From the NCBI RefSeq assembly GCF_947500705.1, contig NZ_CANMSY010000003.1:248001-312000 (forward strand): a DNA stretch of 64,000 bases, given 5' to 3'. Source of the DNA: an uncultured Brachybacterium sp. (GTDB lineage: Bacteria > Actinomycetota > Actinomycetes > Actinomycetales > Dermabacteraceae). This document shows, in pieces, positions 16,273-25,282 of this stretch. Numbering within the stretch: the stretch's first letter is position 1; every line of letters starts with the position of its first letter. A program made the translations under genes and the position numbers. The notes under the pieces were generated by a model, which was given only the letters and a program-made list of their open reading frames with translations, had not been told where the DNA came from and made no database searches.

Positions 16273-17301
16273 TCACCACTCGTACGCCTGGTTCCGCGTC
16301 GGGCCGACGGAGGGGGTGTCGCACCGTATCCCGACCTCGTGCCCGGCCTCCCAGCGCGCCGGGGTGACGCCGATCAGATCGAGCAGCAGCGGGGTGACGT
16401 CCTCGCTGCGCAGGGCAGGAGTCCCGGCGACCCGGTCCTGGACCCACGTGGAGGAGCCCTCCGGCCCGACCCGGTGGAGCAGCAGGAACGAGCGGCGCAC
16501 GTCCTCCTCGTCCTCCCCGTGCCCGCCGCCGGGCTTGTGGCCGTGGTCGGTGACCACGGCGATCAGCCACTCCTCCCCCAGCTGCTCATAGCGTTCGCTG
16601 ACGGCCTTGACCAGGTAGCGCACGTGCTCGTCGACCGCGGTGATCGCTGCCCGGTACTGCGGGGACGCGGCGCCGTGGGCATGGCCGGCCTCGTCGGCCC
16701 CCTCGAAGTAGACGAAGGCCGCGTCCGGCCCCTCGTGGTTGAGCACCCACGCGGCGTGCGTGCGCACCTGCACGTCCGCGCTCACGCAGCCGCGGGAGAA
16801 GTCGGTGGCCGCCATCAGCTGGTGCTGCCCGCCGAGCTGCTGATCCGTGCGCTGGTGGATGACGGGGCCCGCACCGCCGGCGGTGACCAGCGCATCCCAG
16901 GTGGAGGCGGCGAAGGTGCGGGCCGACGGGTCGGCGAAGAACACCTGGGAGAGCAGATCCGGGGTGCGGGCGAGCCGATGGCCGACGAACTCGTTCCACC
17001 AGACGTTGTTCTGCTCATGGGTGGTGCCGGTGAGCAGCGAGGCCCAGCCCGGCCCGGAGTCGGTGGGCGGGGTCATCCAGACCGGGAGCACCGCCCCGCC
17101 CTCGAGCAGACGGGACAGGGTGGGCGCCGCCGGTTCACCGCCGGGCGCGGGCATCTCCGGTGCATCGGCAGGGCGGGGTGCGGCGGCGAACCGGGGGTCC
17201 GCGGGATGGTCCGGGCTGGCGAACCCGTCATGCCGGTCGAGTGCGGCGGGGATCGCGAGATCGATGCGAACCCCGTCCAGTCCGATCAGCAGGAGCTTCA
17301 T
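16273..17301 (-). CDS. Alkaline-phosphatase-superfamily phosphodiesterase/phosphatase
   Basis: A 342-residue protein of the nucleotide pyrophosphatase/phosphodiesterase branch. It starts with the metal-site motif LLIGLDGVRIDLA, has a TDSGPGWASLLTGTTHEQN segment around the expected nucleophile, FEGADEAGHAHG (metal ligands Asp and His) and VVTDHGHKPGGGHGED. It hydrolyses phosphomonoesters or diesters. No signal peptide. Its start overlaps the stop of the GH38 mannosidase gene (ATGA, 17298-17301), so it is made together with that enzyme. A role in trimming phosphorylated glycans is an inference from context. Confidence 0.85.
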   Translation of the reverse strand: MKLLLIGLDGVRIDLAIPAALDRHDGFASPDHPADPRFAAAPRPADAPEMPAPGGEPAAPTLSRLLEGGAVLPVWMTPPTDSGPGWASLLTGTTHEQNNVWWNEFVGHRLARTPDLLSQVFFADPSARTFAASTWDALVTAGGAGPVIHQRTDQQLGGQHQLMAATDFSRGCVSADVQVRTHAAWVLNHEGPDAAFVYFEGADEAGHAHGAASPQYRAAITAVDEHVRYLVKAVSERYEQLGEEWLIAVVTDHGHKPGGGHGEDEEDVRRSFLLLHRVGPEGSSTWVQDRVAGTPALRSEDVTPLLLDLIGVTPARWEAGHEVGIRCDTPSVGPTRNQAYEW

Positions 17302-20300
17302 GAGAGGTCCTCCGGGGTGAGGCGCAGCGAGAGGATCTGGAAGGGTCGCAGGGAGAGAGGGATCCCCGCGCCTGCGGCGAGGTCACCAGCATGGAGGTCC
17401 ACCTGCGGGTTCTCGACCGGCTCATCCAGCGGATCGACCTCTCGCGCTCGGGTCAGGGCGATGCCGGGATGGAGCACGGTGCGGGTCCGGGAGCCGCCGC
17501 CTTCATAGAGGCGCACGATCACGTCGCCGCAGCCGTCGTGGGCCGGCAGCACGGCTTCGACATGCACGCCCGGGTGCTCCACCCGGGCAAGGGCGCGGGC
17601 TCGTGCCGGGGCCGTCGTGGCCCGCAGCGGCTGGTTCAGGGCATAGCCGGCATGTGCGGCGGCGACCGGATCGGCCTCGACCAGCAGCGCGTAGCGCAGG
17701 CGTCGCCGGCTGCGGTCCGCTCGGGGGTCGGGCCAGTTCGGGCTGCGCATGAGACTCAGCCGCAGCAGGGTGCCGGTGGCGCCGTCCCCGTACCAGGGCA
17801 TGGCGTCGTAGCCGTAGGTGGAGTCGGTGATCAGCGCCGCGCCGTCGCCGGGTTCCGCAGCGAGCACCCAGCGATGCATCACGGTCTCGAACTTCGCGAA
17901 CTCCCAGGTGGTGTTCTCGTGCAGCTCCCTCGCGACGTGCCCGAACTGCGTCTCGGCGAGGGTGCGCTCGGCCCGGACGGCGAGCGGGAACGCCGCCTTG
18001 AGCAGGGTCTCCCGCTCCTGCCAGTCGACCTCGAGGGCGATGTCGAGCTGCCGGGACTCCGCATCCAGGCTGATCGTCATCGTCGCGGGGGAATCCCCCA
18101 GCCTCCGCTCGATGCGGAGAGCGGCGCGCAGCGGCCCGGCGGTGAGGATCTCGAGCGTCGGCGCGGGCTCGACAGGGAGAGCATGCCGACTGCCCCGGTA
18201 GTGACGGTCGATGTCCCAGGCATCGAACTCGTTGGGGACGTCCTCGAACAGCTGGAGCTCGTTGCCGCGGGCGCCGGGGGCGAGAACCTCCCGGTCCCCG
18301 TTCCGATCGTGCACGCGGCGCAGCGCGCCATCGGGGTCGACGTGGATCTCGAGGTGGGCATTGCGCAGGATCGCACCACCGGCACCGTCCGCGACGGCGG
18401 TGACGGCATCGCGCGGAGCGGCGAGCGCCTCTGTGAGCGGCGTGAGGGAGGAGCCGGCCACCTCGACGAGGTGCGGGGCGCCGGCGAGCTCGATCACCTC
18501 GCGGCGGGCGTGCGGGCCGGGGTTCAGCAGCCCGCGCTCCTCAGCCCCGTCGGCGGCGAGGAGTGCGAGGCCCTCGCTGGTGAGCTCCGCCGTCCGTTCA
18601 AGGATCGCGGCGTGGTCGGCCCGGGCGTCCCGATGCACCCAGGCGATGGAGGTGCCGGGCAGGATGTCGTGGAACTGGAGCAGAAGGGTCCGCTTCCACA
18701 GCGCATCGACCGCCGCCTGGTCCAGGGCGCCGCGACCGGCGAGGCCCACCAAGGTCCAGACCAGTTCGAGCTCGCGCAGCGCGTGCTCCGCACGGCGGTT
18801 GCCCTGCTTCATCTCGAGCTGCGAGGTGAAGATGCCGCGGTGGAACTCCAGGTAGAGCTCTCCGCGGTAGGTCGGCGCGGCCTCTGCGTACTCCTCGCGC
18901 GCGGCGTCGAAGAAGGCATCCGGGTCCCCCATCCGCACGCGCGGCGAGCCTTCGAGGTCCGCGCGCCGACGGGCACGTTCGAGCATGTCGGCCGTCGGCC
19001 CGCCACCGCCGTCCCCGTAGCCGAAGGGGATCACCTGATGGCTCGCACGGCCCTTCTCGTGGAAGGTGCGCTCGGCATGGGAGATCTCGTCCGCGGTGAG
19101 CATCGAGTCGTAGCTCTCCACCGGCGGGAAGTGGGTGAACAGGCGGGTGCCGTCGAGCCCCTCCCACCAGAAGGTCGAGTGCGGGTGCTGGTTGGTGCGG
19201 TTCCAGGAGATCTTCTGGGTGAGGAAGCCGTCCATCCCGAGCTGCCGGGCGATCTGCGGCAGAGCGGCGGAGTAGCCGAAGGAGTCCGGAAGCCACAGGG
19301 TGCGCGAGCGGACCCCGAACGCGGCCTCGAAGAATCTGGTGCCGTAGGTGAACTGGCGCAGCAGCGCCTCGCCGCCGGGCATCGTCGCATCGGATTCGAC
19401 CCACATGCCCCCGGCGGGGAACCAGCGCCCCGCCGCGACGGCCGAGCGCACCCGCTCGAACACCGCCGGCTGGTGCTCCTGCAGCCATTCGTACTGCTGG
19501 GCACTGGTCGCGGTGAAGGTGAACTCGGGGTACTCCTCCATCAGCGCGGCGACGTTGGAGAAGGTGCGGGCCACCTTGCGGACGGTCTCACGCACCGGCC
19601 ACAGCCAGGCGGAATCGATATGGGCGTGACCGATCGCGGTCACCTGCAGCGCCGACGCTCCCGCCGGGGCGGCGAGCGCCGGAGCGAGCACCGCTCGCGC
19701 CGCCGCGGCGCTCCCGGGGACATCGTGGAGGTCGAGGGTGTCGATCGCATCATCGAGGGCCGCGAGGATCCGGGCCCGACGCACAGACCCCTCCTCCAGC
19801 TCCCCGGCGAGGCCGCGCAGCACGTCCACGTCGTGCCAGAGCCCCCACACGTTCTCATCACGCACCACCCAGCGGGCGCTGCGCAGCGAGTAGAGCGGCT
19901 CCTGCGGCGCGGTGAGCCGGTCGCCGAGCTCGGTCGGCTCGGTCCCCCGCTCCATCATGTCGGGATTCGCCGCGGCTTCGATGTGGAAGCGCACCTCGCG
20001 GCCGGCCGCGTCGGGCACGAGCGCGCTGCGGTTGCGGGAGTTGATCGCCTTCAGCGGGGTCATGCCGGCGTCGAAGAGGAGGCCCTCGCACTGGTTGCCG
20101 GGCCAGTCGTCCTTGAAGCCGAGATCCACCTCGAGTCGCAGCACCTCCCCGTCCATCACGGCGGGGACCGTGCCGTCGAGCCGGAACCAGGTGGTCGACC
20201 ACGGGATGCCCCAGGGGTGGGGCAGCGTGATCGGAGAATGGCCTTGGGCAGGGACGGTGGCGGGCGGGACCGGCTCGCCGTCGCCGGGCACGGCCCAGGC

Positions 20301-20402
20301 GCTCACCGCGAGCGGGCCGAAATCGCGCTGCACCGCGGGGGCGATGCGCTCGCGCTGGGTGCGGTCGACCCGGGCGAGGATCCGTGACTCATCGTGGAAC
20401 AT
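17298..20402 (-). CDS. GH38 alpha-mannosidase
   Basis: A 1034-residue family 38 exo-alpha-mannosidase. The zinc-binding AIGHAHIDSAWLWP lies near residue 260 and the nucleophile Asp in LWLPDSFGYSAALPQI near residue 370. QKISWNRTNQHPHSTFWWEG, the mid-domain LQFHDILPGTSIAWVH and the beta-rich C-terminal half complete the family layout. It removes alpha-linked mannose from N-glycans or mannan fragments. There is no export signal, so it acts on imported oligosaccharides. ATG 20402 is preceded by GGAGG. It follows the GH4 gene by 13 nt in the leftward arm. Confidence 0.95.
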   Translation of the reverse strand: MFHDESRILARVDRTQRERIAPAVQRDFGPLAVSAWAVPGDGEPVPPATVPAQGHSPITLPHPWGIPWSTTWFRLDGTVPAVMDGEVLRLEVDLGFKDDWPGNQCEGLLFDAGMTPLKAINSRNRSALVPDAAGREVRFHIEAAANPDMMERGTEPTELGDRLTAPQEPLYSLRSARWVVRDENVWGLWHDVDVLRGLAGELEEGSVRRARILAALDDAIDTLDLHDVPGSAAAARAVLAPALAAPAGASALQVTAIGHAHIDSAWLWPVRETVRKVARTFSNVAALMEEYPEFTFTATSAQQYEWLQEHQPAVFERVRSAVAAGRWFPAGGMWVESDATMPGGEALLRQFTYGTRFFEAAFGVRSRTLWLPDSFGYSAALPQIARQLGMDGFLTQKISWNRTNQHPHSTFWWEGLDGTRLFTHFPPVESYDSMLTADEISHAERTFHEKGRASHQVIPFGYGDGGGGPTADMLERARRRADLEGSPRVRMGDPDAFFDAAREEYAEAAPTYRGELYLEFHRGIFTSQLEMKQGNRRAEHALRELELVWTLVGLAGRGALDQAAVDALWKRTLLLQFHDILPGTSIAWVHRDARADHAAILERTAELTSEGLALLAADGAEERGLLNPGPHARREVIELAGAPHLVEVAGSSLTPLTEALAAPRDAVTAVADGAGGAILRNAHLEIHVDPDGALRRVHDRNGDREVLAPGARGNELQLFEDVPNEFDAWDIDRHYRGSRHALPVEPAPTLEILTAGPLRAALRIERRLGDSPATMTISLDAESRQLDIALEVDWQERETLLKAAFPLAVRAERTLAETQFGHVARELHENTTWEFAKFETVMHRWVLAAEPGDGAALITDSTYGYDAMPWYGDGATGTLLRLSLMRSPNWPDPRADRSRRRLRYALLVEADPVAAAHAGYALNQPLRATTAPARARALARVEHPGVHVEAVLPAHDGCGDVIVRLYEGGGSRTRTVLHPGIALTRAREVDPLDEPVENPQVDLHAGDLAAGAGIPLSLRPFQILSLRLTPEDLS

Positions 20403-20415
20403 CGGGACCTCCTGG

Positions 20416-21801
20416 TCAGCGCAGGGCGGCGAGCTCGGGGAACTCGGCGGCCGCGAGATCGAATGCTCGACGGGCGACTCCCACACCGCCGACGAGCGGG
20501 TGCAGCGCCAGCGCCTCGATGGCGAGGTCTCGGCGTGATTCGGTCACCGCGCGGATCGCCGTGCGCTCGACATGCTTGACGGTCTGGACCAGGCCGCGGG
20601 CATGCGCGGGCAGAGGGGAGACGGGCAGCGGTCGCGGTCCCTGGGCGTCGACCAGGCATGGCACCTCGATCACCGCGTCGTCGGGCAGGTGCTCGAGCGT
20701 CCCGCGATTGGCGACGTTGAGCACCAGCTGGGCGGGGCGGTCTTGGGCGATCGCATGCATGATCGCGAGGGCCACCCGGTCGTAGCCGCCGGCGTCGAGG
20801 TCCTCGGCGTCACGCCCCACCCCTCCGGCGGCTTCGCGGTTCGAGGCCATGTACGTCTCCTCCCGGCGCTGCCGGGTGCGCTCCCACAGCTGGGCCGCGT
20901 CCGCAGGACCCGCCTCCGCAGCGGCCCGATAGAACTCACGCTGCTGCTGTGCGAGGAAGACACCGCGGGTGGCGTCGCTGCGACCGTCGGCCTCCACCGT
21001 CTCGCGCGCGAAGTAGTAGTAATGGAGGTACTCGTTGGGGATGCTGCCCAGGGTGCGCAGCCATTCAGCGCCGAACAGCCGCCCCTCCTCGAAGCTCTCC
21101 AGGAGATCCGGCCGCTCCAGCAGCCGGGGCAGTACGTCCTCGCCGTGCACCTCGAGCCCCTGGAGCCATCCGAGGTGGTTCAGTCCCGCGTAGTCCAGCC
21201 GCACGTCACCCCCGCCGACGCCGACCTCGCGGGTCGTGCCTGCCGGGACCAGGTCCGCGGATTCGAGGCTGCCGAGCACCCGACGGGCGAGGCCGATCGG
21301 CGAGTCGCAGATGCCGATGACCCGGTCGCCGAGGATCTGCCGGCTGGCTTCCGTGACGATCCCGGCGGGGTTGGTGAAGTTGATCAGCCAGGCCTCGGGA
21401 TTGACGTCGGCAAGGGTGCGCGCGATGTCGAGCGCGACGGGCAGGCCGCGCAGCGCATAGCTGATACCACCGAACCCCGTGGTCTCCTGCCCGAGGATCC
21501 CCAGCTCTCGAGCGATCCTCTCCTCCACGGCTCGTCCCTCGGTGCCGCCGACCCGGATCGCGGAGAACACGAAGTCGGCGCCTCGCACCGCCTCGGCGAG
21601 GTCCTCGCAGTGCATGACCTCGGGGGCGTGGGGAGCCCGGTCCGCCATCGCGGTGAGGATCTTAGTCATCGCGGCGAGGCGCGCTGGGTCGCTGTCGTGC
21701 AGTCGCACCTGGGTCACCCGACCCTCGGACCGATCTGCCAGCAGGGTGCGGAACACCAGAGGGACGCGGAATCCGCCTCCCCCGAGGAGCGTGAGGATCA
21801 T
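20416..21801 (-). CDS. GH4 family glycosidase (6-phospho-beta-glucosidase-like)
   Basis: A 461-residue NAD- and divalent-metal-dependent glycosidase. It has the N-terminal dinucleotide motif TLLGGGGFRVP, LINFTNPAGIVTEA, the metal-ligand Cys in ICDSPIGLARR and the metal-ligand His in LNHLGWLQ. In GH4 the anomeric preference cannot be read safely from these motifs. It overlaps the deoR stop by 4 nt (21798-21801) and precedes GH38. It probably finishes off a glucose- or glucosamine-containing product of glycan breakdown. Paralogue of the truncated gene at the left window edge. Confidence 0.9.
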   Translation of the reverse strand: MILTLLGGGGFRVPLVFRTLLADRSEGRVTQVRLHDSDPARLAAMTKILTAMADRAPHAPEVMHCEDLAEAVRGADFVFSAIRVGGTEGRAVEERIARELGILGQETTGFGGISYALRGLPVALDIARTLADVNPEAWLINFTNPAGIVTEASRQILGDRVIGICDSPIGLARRVLGSLESADLVPAGTTREVGVGGGDVRLDYAGLNHLGWLQGLEVHGEDVLPRLLERPDLLESFEEGRLFGAEWLRTLGSIPNEYLHYYYFARETVEADGRSDATRGVFLAQQQREFYRAAAEAGPADAAQLWERTRQRREETYMASNREAAGGVGRDAEDLDAGGYDRVALAIMHAIAQDRPAQLVLNVANRGTLEHLPDDAVIEVPCLVDAQGPRPLPVSPLPAHARGLVQTVKHVERTAIRAVTESRRDLAIEALALHPLVGGVGVARRAFDLAAAEFPELAALR

Positions 21802-22628
21802 GGGACGAGGACCTCCGTCGAGGCGTCGGCGCAGAGGCGAGCGAGCGCCGTCGGCAGGGGGCGGTCGATGACGAGTCTGTCCACGGAGGCCAGTTCGAGC
21901 GCGGTGTAGGCACCGATACCGGGGATCTTCGAGGAGTCGGCGAGCACGGTGGTCTCGCCGCTGCACTCGGCCGCGGCTCGCTTGATCGCAGCCTGGCGCG
22001 CGTCGTTGTCGCGCACGATGCCGAGCTCCGTGATGCCCGCGCAGCCCAGGAAAGCACGATCGATGTGGAGCTCGCGCAGCTCCTCCTGGACGCTCCGACC
22101 CTGTGTGCAGCGATATTCGCGGTTGTACTCACCACCGAGCACCACGAGCTTCCCGCGCTGCGAGGCGGACAGGACGTCCACCACGCCGAGCGAGTTGGTG
22201 ACGACCGTCAGCGGACGGTCCAGAAGACAGCGGGCCAGTTCATAGGTGGTGGTGCCGATGTCGAGGAAGAGGGTCTCGCCGTCCGCCACCAGTGCGGCGG
22301 CGGCGCGAGCGAGGGTGCGCTTGAGCGCGGAGTTGCGCGTGAGGACCTCATGGAAGGGCTCATCGACCTCTGCCGCCTCATGGGGGGTGGATCCCTCGGT
22401 CACCTCGGCGTCGAGAGAGGATGGATCCTCCTCGGCATTCTCCGGCAGCTTGGCGCCGCCGTGGACGCGCACCACGCGCCCCTCGGCCACCAGGTCGTCG
22501 AGATCTCGACGAGCGGTCGCTCCCGACACCTTGAGGACATCGACGATCTCGTGGGTGGAGACGACCTTCTGCTCCTGCAGCATGGACTCGATCGCATCGA
22601 GGCGGGCAACTCTGATCACCTGGGACAC
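21798..22628 (-). CDS. DeoR/GlpR-family transcriptional regulator of the glycan locus
   Basis: A 276-residue repressor-type protein. The N-terminal helix-turn-helix (VVSTHEIVDVLKVSGATARRD, residues about 20-40, then VRVHGGA) is the DeoR signature. The C-terminal sugar-phosphate-sensing domain carries LFLDIGTTTYELA, VVTNSL, LVVLGGEYN and LGCAGI. A 40-residue acidic insert (ENAEEDPSS to EVDEP) between the domains is longer than usual. The GTG at 22628 follows GAGGGA; a second GTG at 22619 is possible. First gene of the leftward arm and divergent from the PfkB gene, so it probably controls both arms from 22629-22811. Confidence 0.9.
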   Translation of the reverse strand: MSQVIRVARLDAIESMLQEQKVVSTHEIVDVLKVSGATARRDLDDLVAEGRVVRVHGGAKLPENAEEDPSSLDAEVTEGSTPHEAAEVDEPFHEVLTRNSALKRTLARAAAALVADGETLFLDIGTTTYELARCLLDRPLTVVTNSLGVVDVLSASQRGKLVVLGGEYNREYRCTQGRSVQEELRELHIDRAFLGCAGITELGIVRDNDARQAAIKRAAAECSGETTVLADSSKIPGIGAYTALELASVDRLVIDRPLPTALARLCADASTEVLVP

Positions 22629-22709
22629 GCTATCCCTCGCGACGCCGCGATAGCAACACTTTCGCTCATGCGCGCTCAAACTGTCCCGATTTGCGGCTCT
22701 TCAATCCCA

Positions 22710-22752
22710 ATCTGTGATCACTCTTGACCATCTGCAATCATCTGCGCACAAT
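22710..22752 (+). promoter_or_regulatory. Promoter of the PfkB-ABC-GH20-GH125 operon with phased DeoR-type repeats
   Basis: TTGACC (22724-22729), a 17-bp spacer and CACAAT (22747-22752) form a good sigma-70-type promoter. Three direct repeats of ATCTGYRATCA start at 22710, 22730 and 22740, that is 20 and 10 bp apart, on one face of the helix. The last two fill the spacer between -35 and -10, the third reaching into the -10 box. The arrangement suggests repression by a multimeric DeoR protein, presumably the one encoded next door. Confidence 0.6.
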
Positions 22753-22811
22753 GGGCGTCATCTTCTCGGGTCACAGCGATGTGCCACGAGCCGCCGAGGA
22801 ACGGAGCATCG

Positions 22812-23858
22812 ATGCACCCCTCCCCGATCGACGTCGCGAGCGCCGCGCCTGCGGGTCTCGTGCCTGCGAGCGCAGCGCCGACGAGCGCAGCGCCAGCGAG
22901 CGCCACGGTCATGCCCCTGCAGGTGGACCTGCTCGCGGTGGGCCAGCTCTTCCTCGACGTCCTCTACGGGGTCCTCCCCGCAGCACCGACCCCGGGGCAG
23001 GAGATCTTCACCGATCGCGCCCAGCTTATCCCCGGCGGTATCGCGAACTTCTCCGCTGCGGCCTCCGCGCTCGGAGCCCGCACGGCGATCGCGGCCCGGA
23101 TCGGTGACGGGCCCGTCAGCCGCATCACCCGTGCGCTGCTCGAGGACTCCGGCGTCGACACCACCCGCCTCCAGCTCGTGCCCGGCTGGGACCTCCAGGT
23201 GACCTCCGCACTCCCCTATGCCGGAGATCGCGCGCTTGTCACCGGCGGCCCCGCCCCCACGGGTGCCGCGCCCGCTCCGGACGTGCGCGGCGCCTCCTCG
23301 ATCGCCCTGCACCTCGGGCTCGAGGACCTCCCCTGGCTCGCGGAGACGGACGCCTCGGTGTGGGCCGACGTCGGCTGGGACGCGACCGGCACCTGGGATC
23401 GCGCCCTGCTGCGCCACCTCGCACAGTGCGAGGGCTTCCTGCCCAATGACGTCGAGGCGATGGCCTACACCGGGACCGACTCGCCGCTCACCGCCGCCCG
23501 CCGGCTCTCTGACCTCGTGCCGATCACCGTCGTCACCCGCGGGGCCGACGGGGCCATCGGGATCGACTCGCGCTCAGGTCTCGAGGTGGAGGTGGGAGCA
23601 CCCGCGCTCGGCCCCGTCGATCCCACCGGCGCCGGCGACACCTTCGGCGCCGCGCTCATCGTGCTGCGAGATCGTGGCCTCGAGCTCCGTGACTCCCTGG
23701 AGGCGGCATGTCTGGCAGCCTCCGCACGCGCTGCCGGGCTGGCCGGCCCCGGTACCACCCCCGACCTGGCCCACCTTGCCGCCCTCGCCCGGGAGCACCG
23801 TCTGGAGTGCACCGAAGCGCTCGAAACGCTCCTCACCGAGACACCCGGGCAGAGCTGA
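22812..23858 (+). CDS. PfkB-family carbohydrate kinase
   Basis: A 348-residue ribokinase-fold sugar kinase. After an Ala/Pro/Ser-rich leader of about 35 residues it has LLAVGQLFLDVLYG, LIPGGIANFSAAASALG (signature 1) and DPTGAGDTFGAALIVL with the catalytic Asp (signature 2). It phosphorylates a monosaccharide or glycosylamine released by the locus; the exact sugar is unknown. ATG 22812 is preceded by GGAG at 6 nt; the in-frame ATG at 22779 has poorer spacing. First gene of the rightward glycan operon. Confidence 0.88.
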   Translation: MHPSPIDVASAAPAGLVPASAAPTSAAPASATVMPLQVDLLAVGQLFLDVLYGVLPAAPTPGQEIFTDRAQLIPGGIANFSAAASALGARTAIAARIGDGPVSRITRALLEDSGVDTTRLQLVPGWDLQVTSALPYAGDRALVTGGPAPTGAAPAPDVRGASSIALHLGLEDLPWLAETDASVWADVGWDATGTWDRALLRHLAQCEGFLPNDVEAMAYTGTDSPLTAARRLSDLVPITVVTRGADGAIGIDSRSGLEVEVGAPALGPVDPTGAGDTFGAALIVLRDRGLELRDSLEAACLAASARAAGLAGPGTTPDLAHLAALAREHRLECTEALETLLTETPGQS

Positions 23859-23862
23859 CCTC

Positions 23863-23979
23863 ATGCACCCCCTCCACTGGTCGGACGGACGCCGCGGGCC
23901 GCCGACTGCGATCCAACCCCAGCTCCCCAGCCCGCCTCACCCTCACCTGCATCACCCGTCTCAAAGGAGAGATCCATGA
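23863..23979 (+). CDS. Possible 38-residue His/Pro-rich ORF overlapping the binding-protein gene
   Basis: A small ATG-initiated frame fills nearly the whole gap between the kinase and the binding-protein gene. Its stop TGA overlaps the ATG of the latter (ATGA at 23976-23979), as coupled genes do here. The peptide starts MHPLHW and is rich in Pro and His. Its own ribosome-binding site is weak, and the downstream gene has a good AAAGGAGAG, so this may be chance. Listed because similar small ORFs precede genes at 40337 and 61933. Confidence 0.25.
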   Translation: MHPLHWSDGRRGPPTAIQPQLPSPPHPHLHHPSQRRDP

Positions 23980-25280
23980 TCCGCACCCCGTTCTCCCGCC
24001 GCACCGCCCTCGGTTTCGGCGCCGCCACCAGCTCGCTCGCCCTGCTCGCGGCCTGCTCGACCAGTACCGCCGGCGGCGGTGGTGATGGTGGTGCCACCGG
24101 CGAAGGGACCACGCTGTGGTACTGGCCGGAGGGCTTCGACGACACGATCGTCGAGGACATCCGCACCGCCCTCCCCGACGCGAACTTCGAGCAGATCATC
24201 CAGGGCGGCGACTTCAAGCAGAAGCTCCAGACCACGCTGCAGGCAGGGTCCGGACTGCCGAACCTCACCGGGATCAAGGGCGAGGACATCGCGCACTTCT
24301 CCGAGGTCGCCGACTTCTTCGTCGACCTCAACACCCTGGGCGCCGAGGACCACAAGGGCGACTACGTCGCCTGGAAGTGGGAGCAGGCGACCACCAAGGA
24401 CGGCCGCCAGCTGGGCATCCCGATCGACATCGGCCCGACCGCCCTGTTCTACCGCTTCGACATCTTCGAGCAGCACGGCCTGCCCTCCACCCCGGAGGAT
24501 CTCGCCGCGGCGATCCGCGACTGGGAGGCCCTGTTCGAGCTCGGCAAGCAGCTGAACAAGGCCGACCCCGACACCTACATCATCCGCAACCTCTCCGCCG
24601 TCTTCGACATCGGCTGGCGCCAGTCGGGGGCCGCTTTCATCGACGAGGACGGCACCTTCATCGGCGATGACGAGCACATCCGCAAGGCCTGGGACCTCTC
24701 GATCGCCGCCCAGGAGGCCGGGATAAACGCCGCACTGGAATCGAACACGCCGGACGTCGCCGCGGCGGTCGCGGCCGGGAAGCTCCCCGTGGACTTCGGC
24801 GCCTCCTGGCACCTGGCGGACCTCGTCGTCGACGCCCCCGACACCTCTGGCAAGTGGCACGTCTGCGAGCATCCCGGAGATGCCACCAACCTGGGAGGAT
24901 CCTTCCTCGGGATCCCGTCCGGCTCCGAGAACCACGAGCAGTCCTTCGAGATCATCCTGCGCCTGCTGAACGCCCAGAACCAGGCCATCGAGTACACCCA
25001 TTCGGGCAACTTCCCCGCGAACACCGGCGCCTTCGACTCGCCGGAGCTGACCGGCGAGGTCGAGTTCCTCGGTGGTCAGGTGGCTGCGGAGGTCTTCGCG
25101 CGCGCGGCCGAGTACGTGCGGCCGCTGTACGAGGACTCGCGCGACGGCATCGTGAACGGGCCGTACTACGCCGAGCTCTCCCTGGTCGAGGCCAGCGGCA
25201 AGGACCCGGAGACCGCGTGGAAGGACGCGGTCTCCGAGGCCCAGCGGCTGGCCGAGCAGAACGGCGTCACGGTCTCCTGA
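23976..25280 (+). CDS. ABC sugar importer, lipoprotein substrate-binding protein
   Basis: A 434-residue family 1 extracellular solute-binding protein. The N-terminus combines a twin-arginine-like SRRTALGFG with a lipobox LLAAC (Cys27), followed by a Gly-rich linker, so it is a surface lipoprotein. Later features typical of oligosaccharide binders are LGIPIDIGPTALFYR and GGSFLGIPSGSENHEQSFE. It presumably binds N-glycan- or mannan-derived oligosaccharides for the glycosidases encoded on both sides. Strong AAAGGAGAG ribosome-binding site. The permease gene follows after 2 nt. Confidence 0.92.
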   Translation: MIRTPFSRRTALGFGAATSSLALLAACSTSTAGGGGDGGATGEGTTLWYWPEGFDDTIVEDIRTALPDANFEQIIQGGDFKQKLQTTLQAGSGLPNLTGIKGEDIAHFSEVADFFVDLNTLGAEDHKGDYVAWKWEQATTKDGRQLGIPIDIGPTALFYRFDIFEQHGLPSTPEDLAAAIRDWEALFELGKQLNKADPDTYIIRNLSAVFDIGWRQSGAAFIDEDGTFIGDDEHIRKAWDLSIAAQEAGINAALESNTPDVAAAVAAGKLPVDFGASWHLADLVVDAPDTSGKWHVCEHPGDATNLGGSFLGIPSGSENHEQSFEIILRLLNAQNQAIEYTHSGNFPANTGAFDSPELTGEVEFLGGQVAAEVFARAAEYVRPLYEDSRDGIVNGPYYAELSLVEASGKDPETAWKDAVSEAQRLAEQNGVTVS

Positions 25281-25282
25281 CG

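Noticed and set aside
17391-20387. 998-residue open frame on the plus strand
   Set aside because: It is the antisense shadow of the GH38 gene; composition is typical of high-GC antisense frames and no domain is recognisable.
20416-21801. Firm assignment of the GH4 enzyme as alpha-galactosidase or 6-phospho-beta-glucosidase
   Set aside because: Only family-level motifs are visible; the residues deciding anomer and phosphate specificity could not be placed with certainty.
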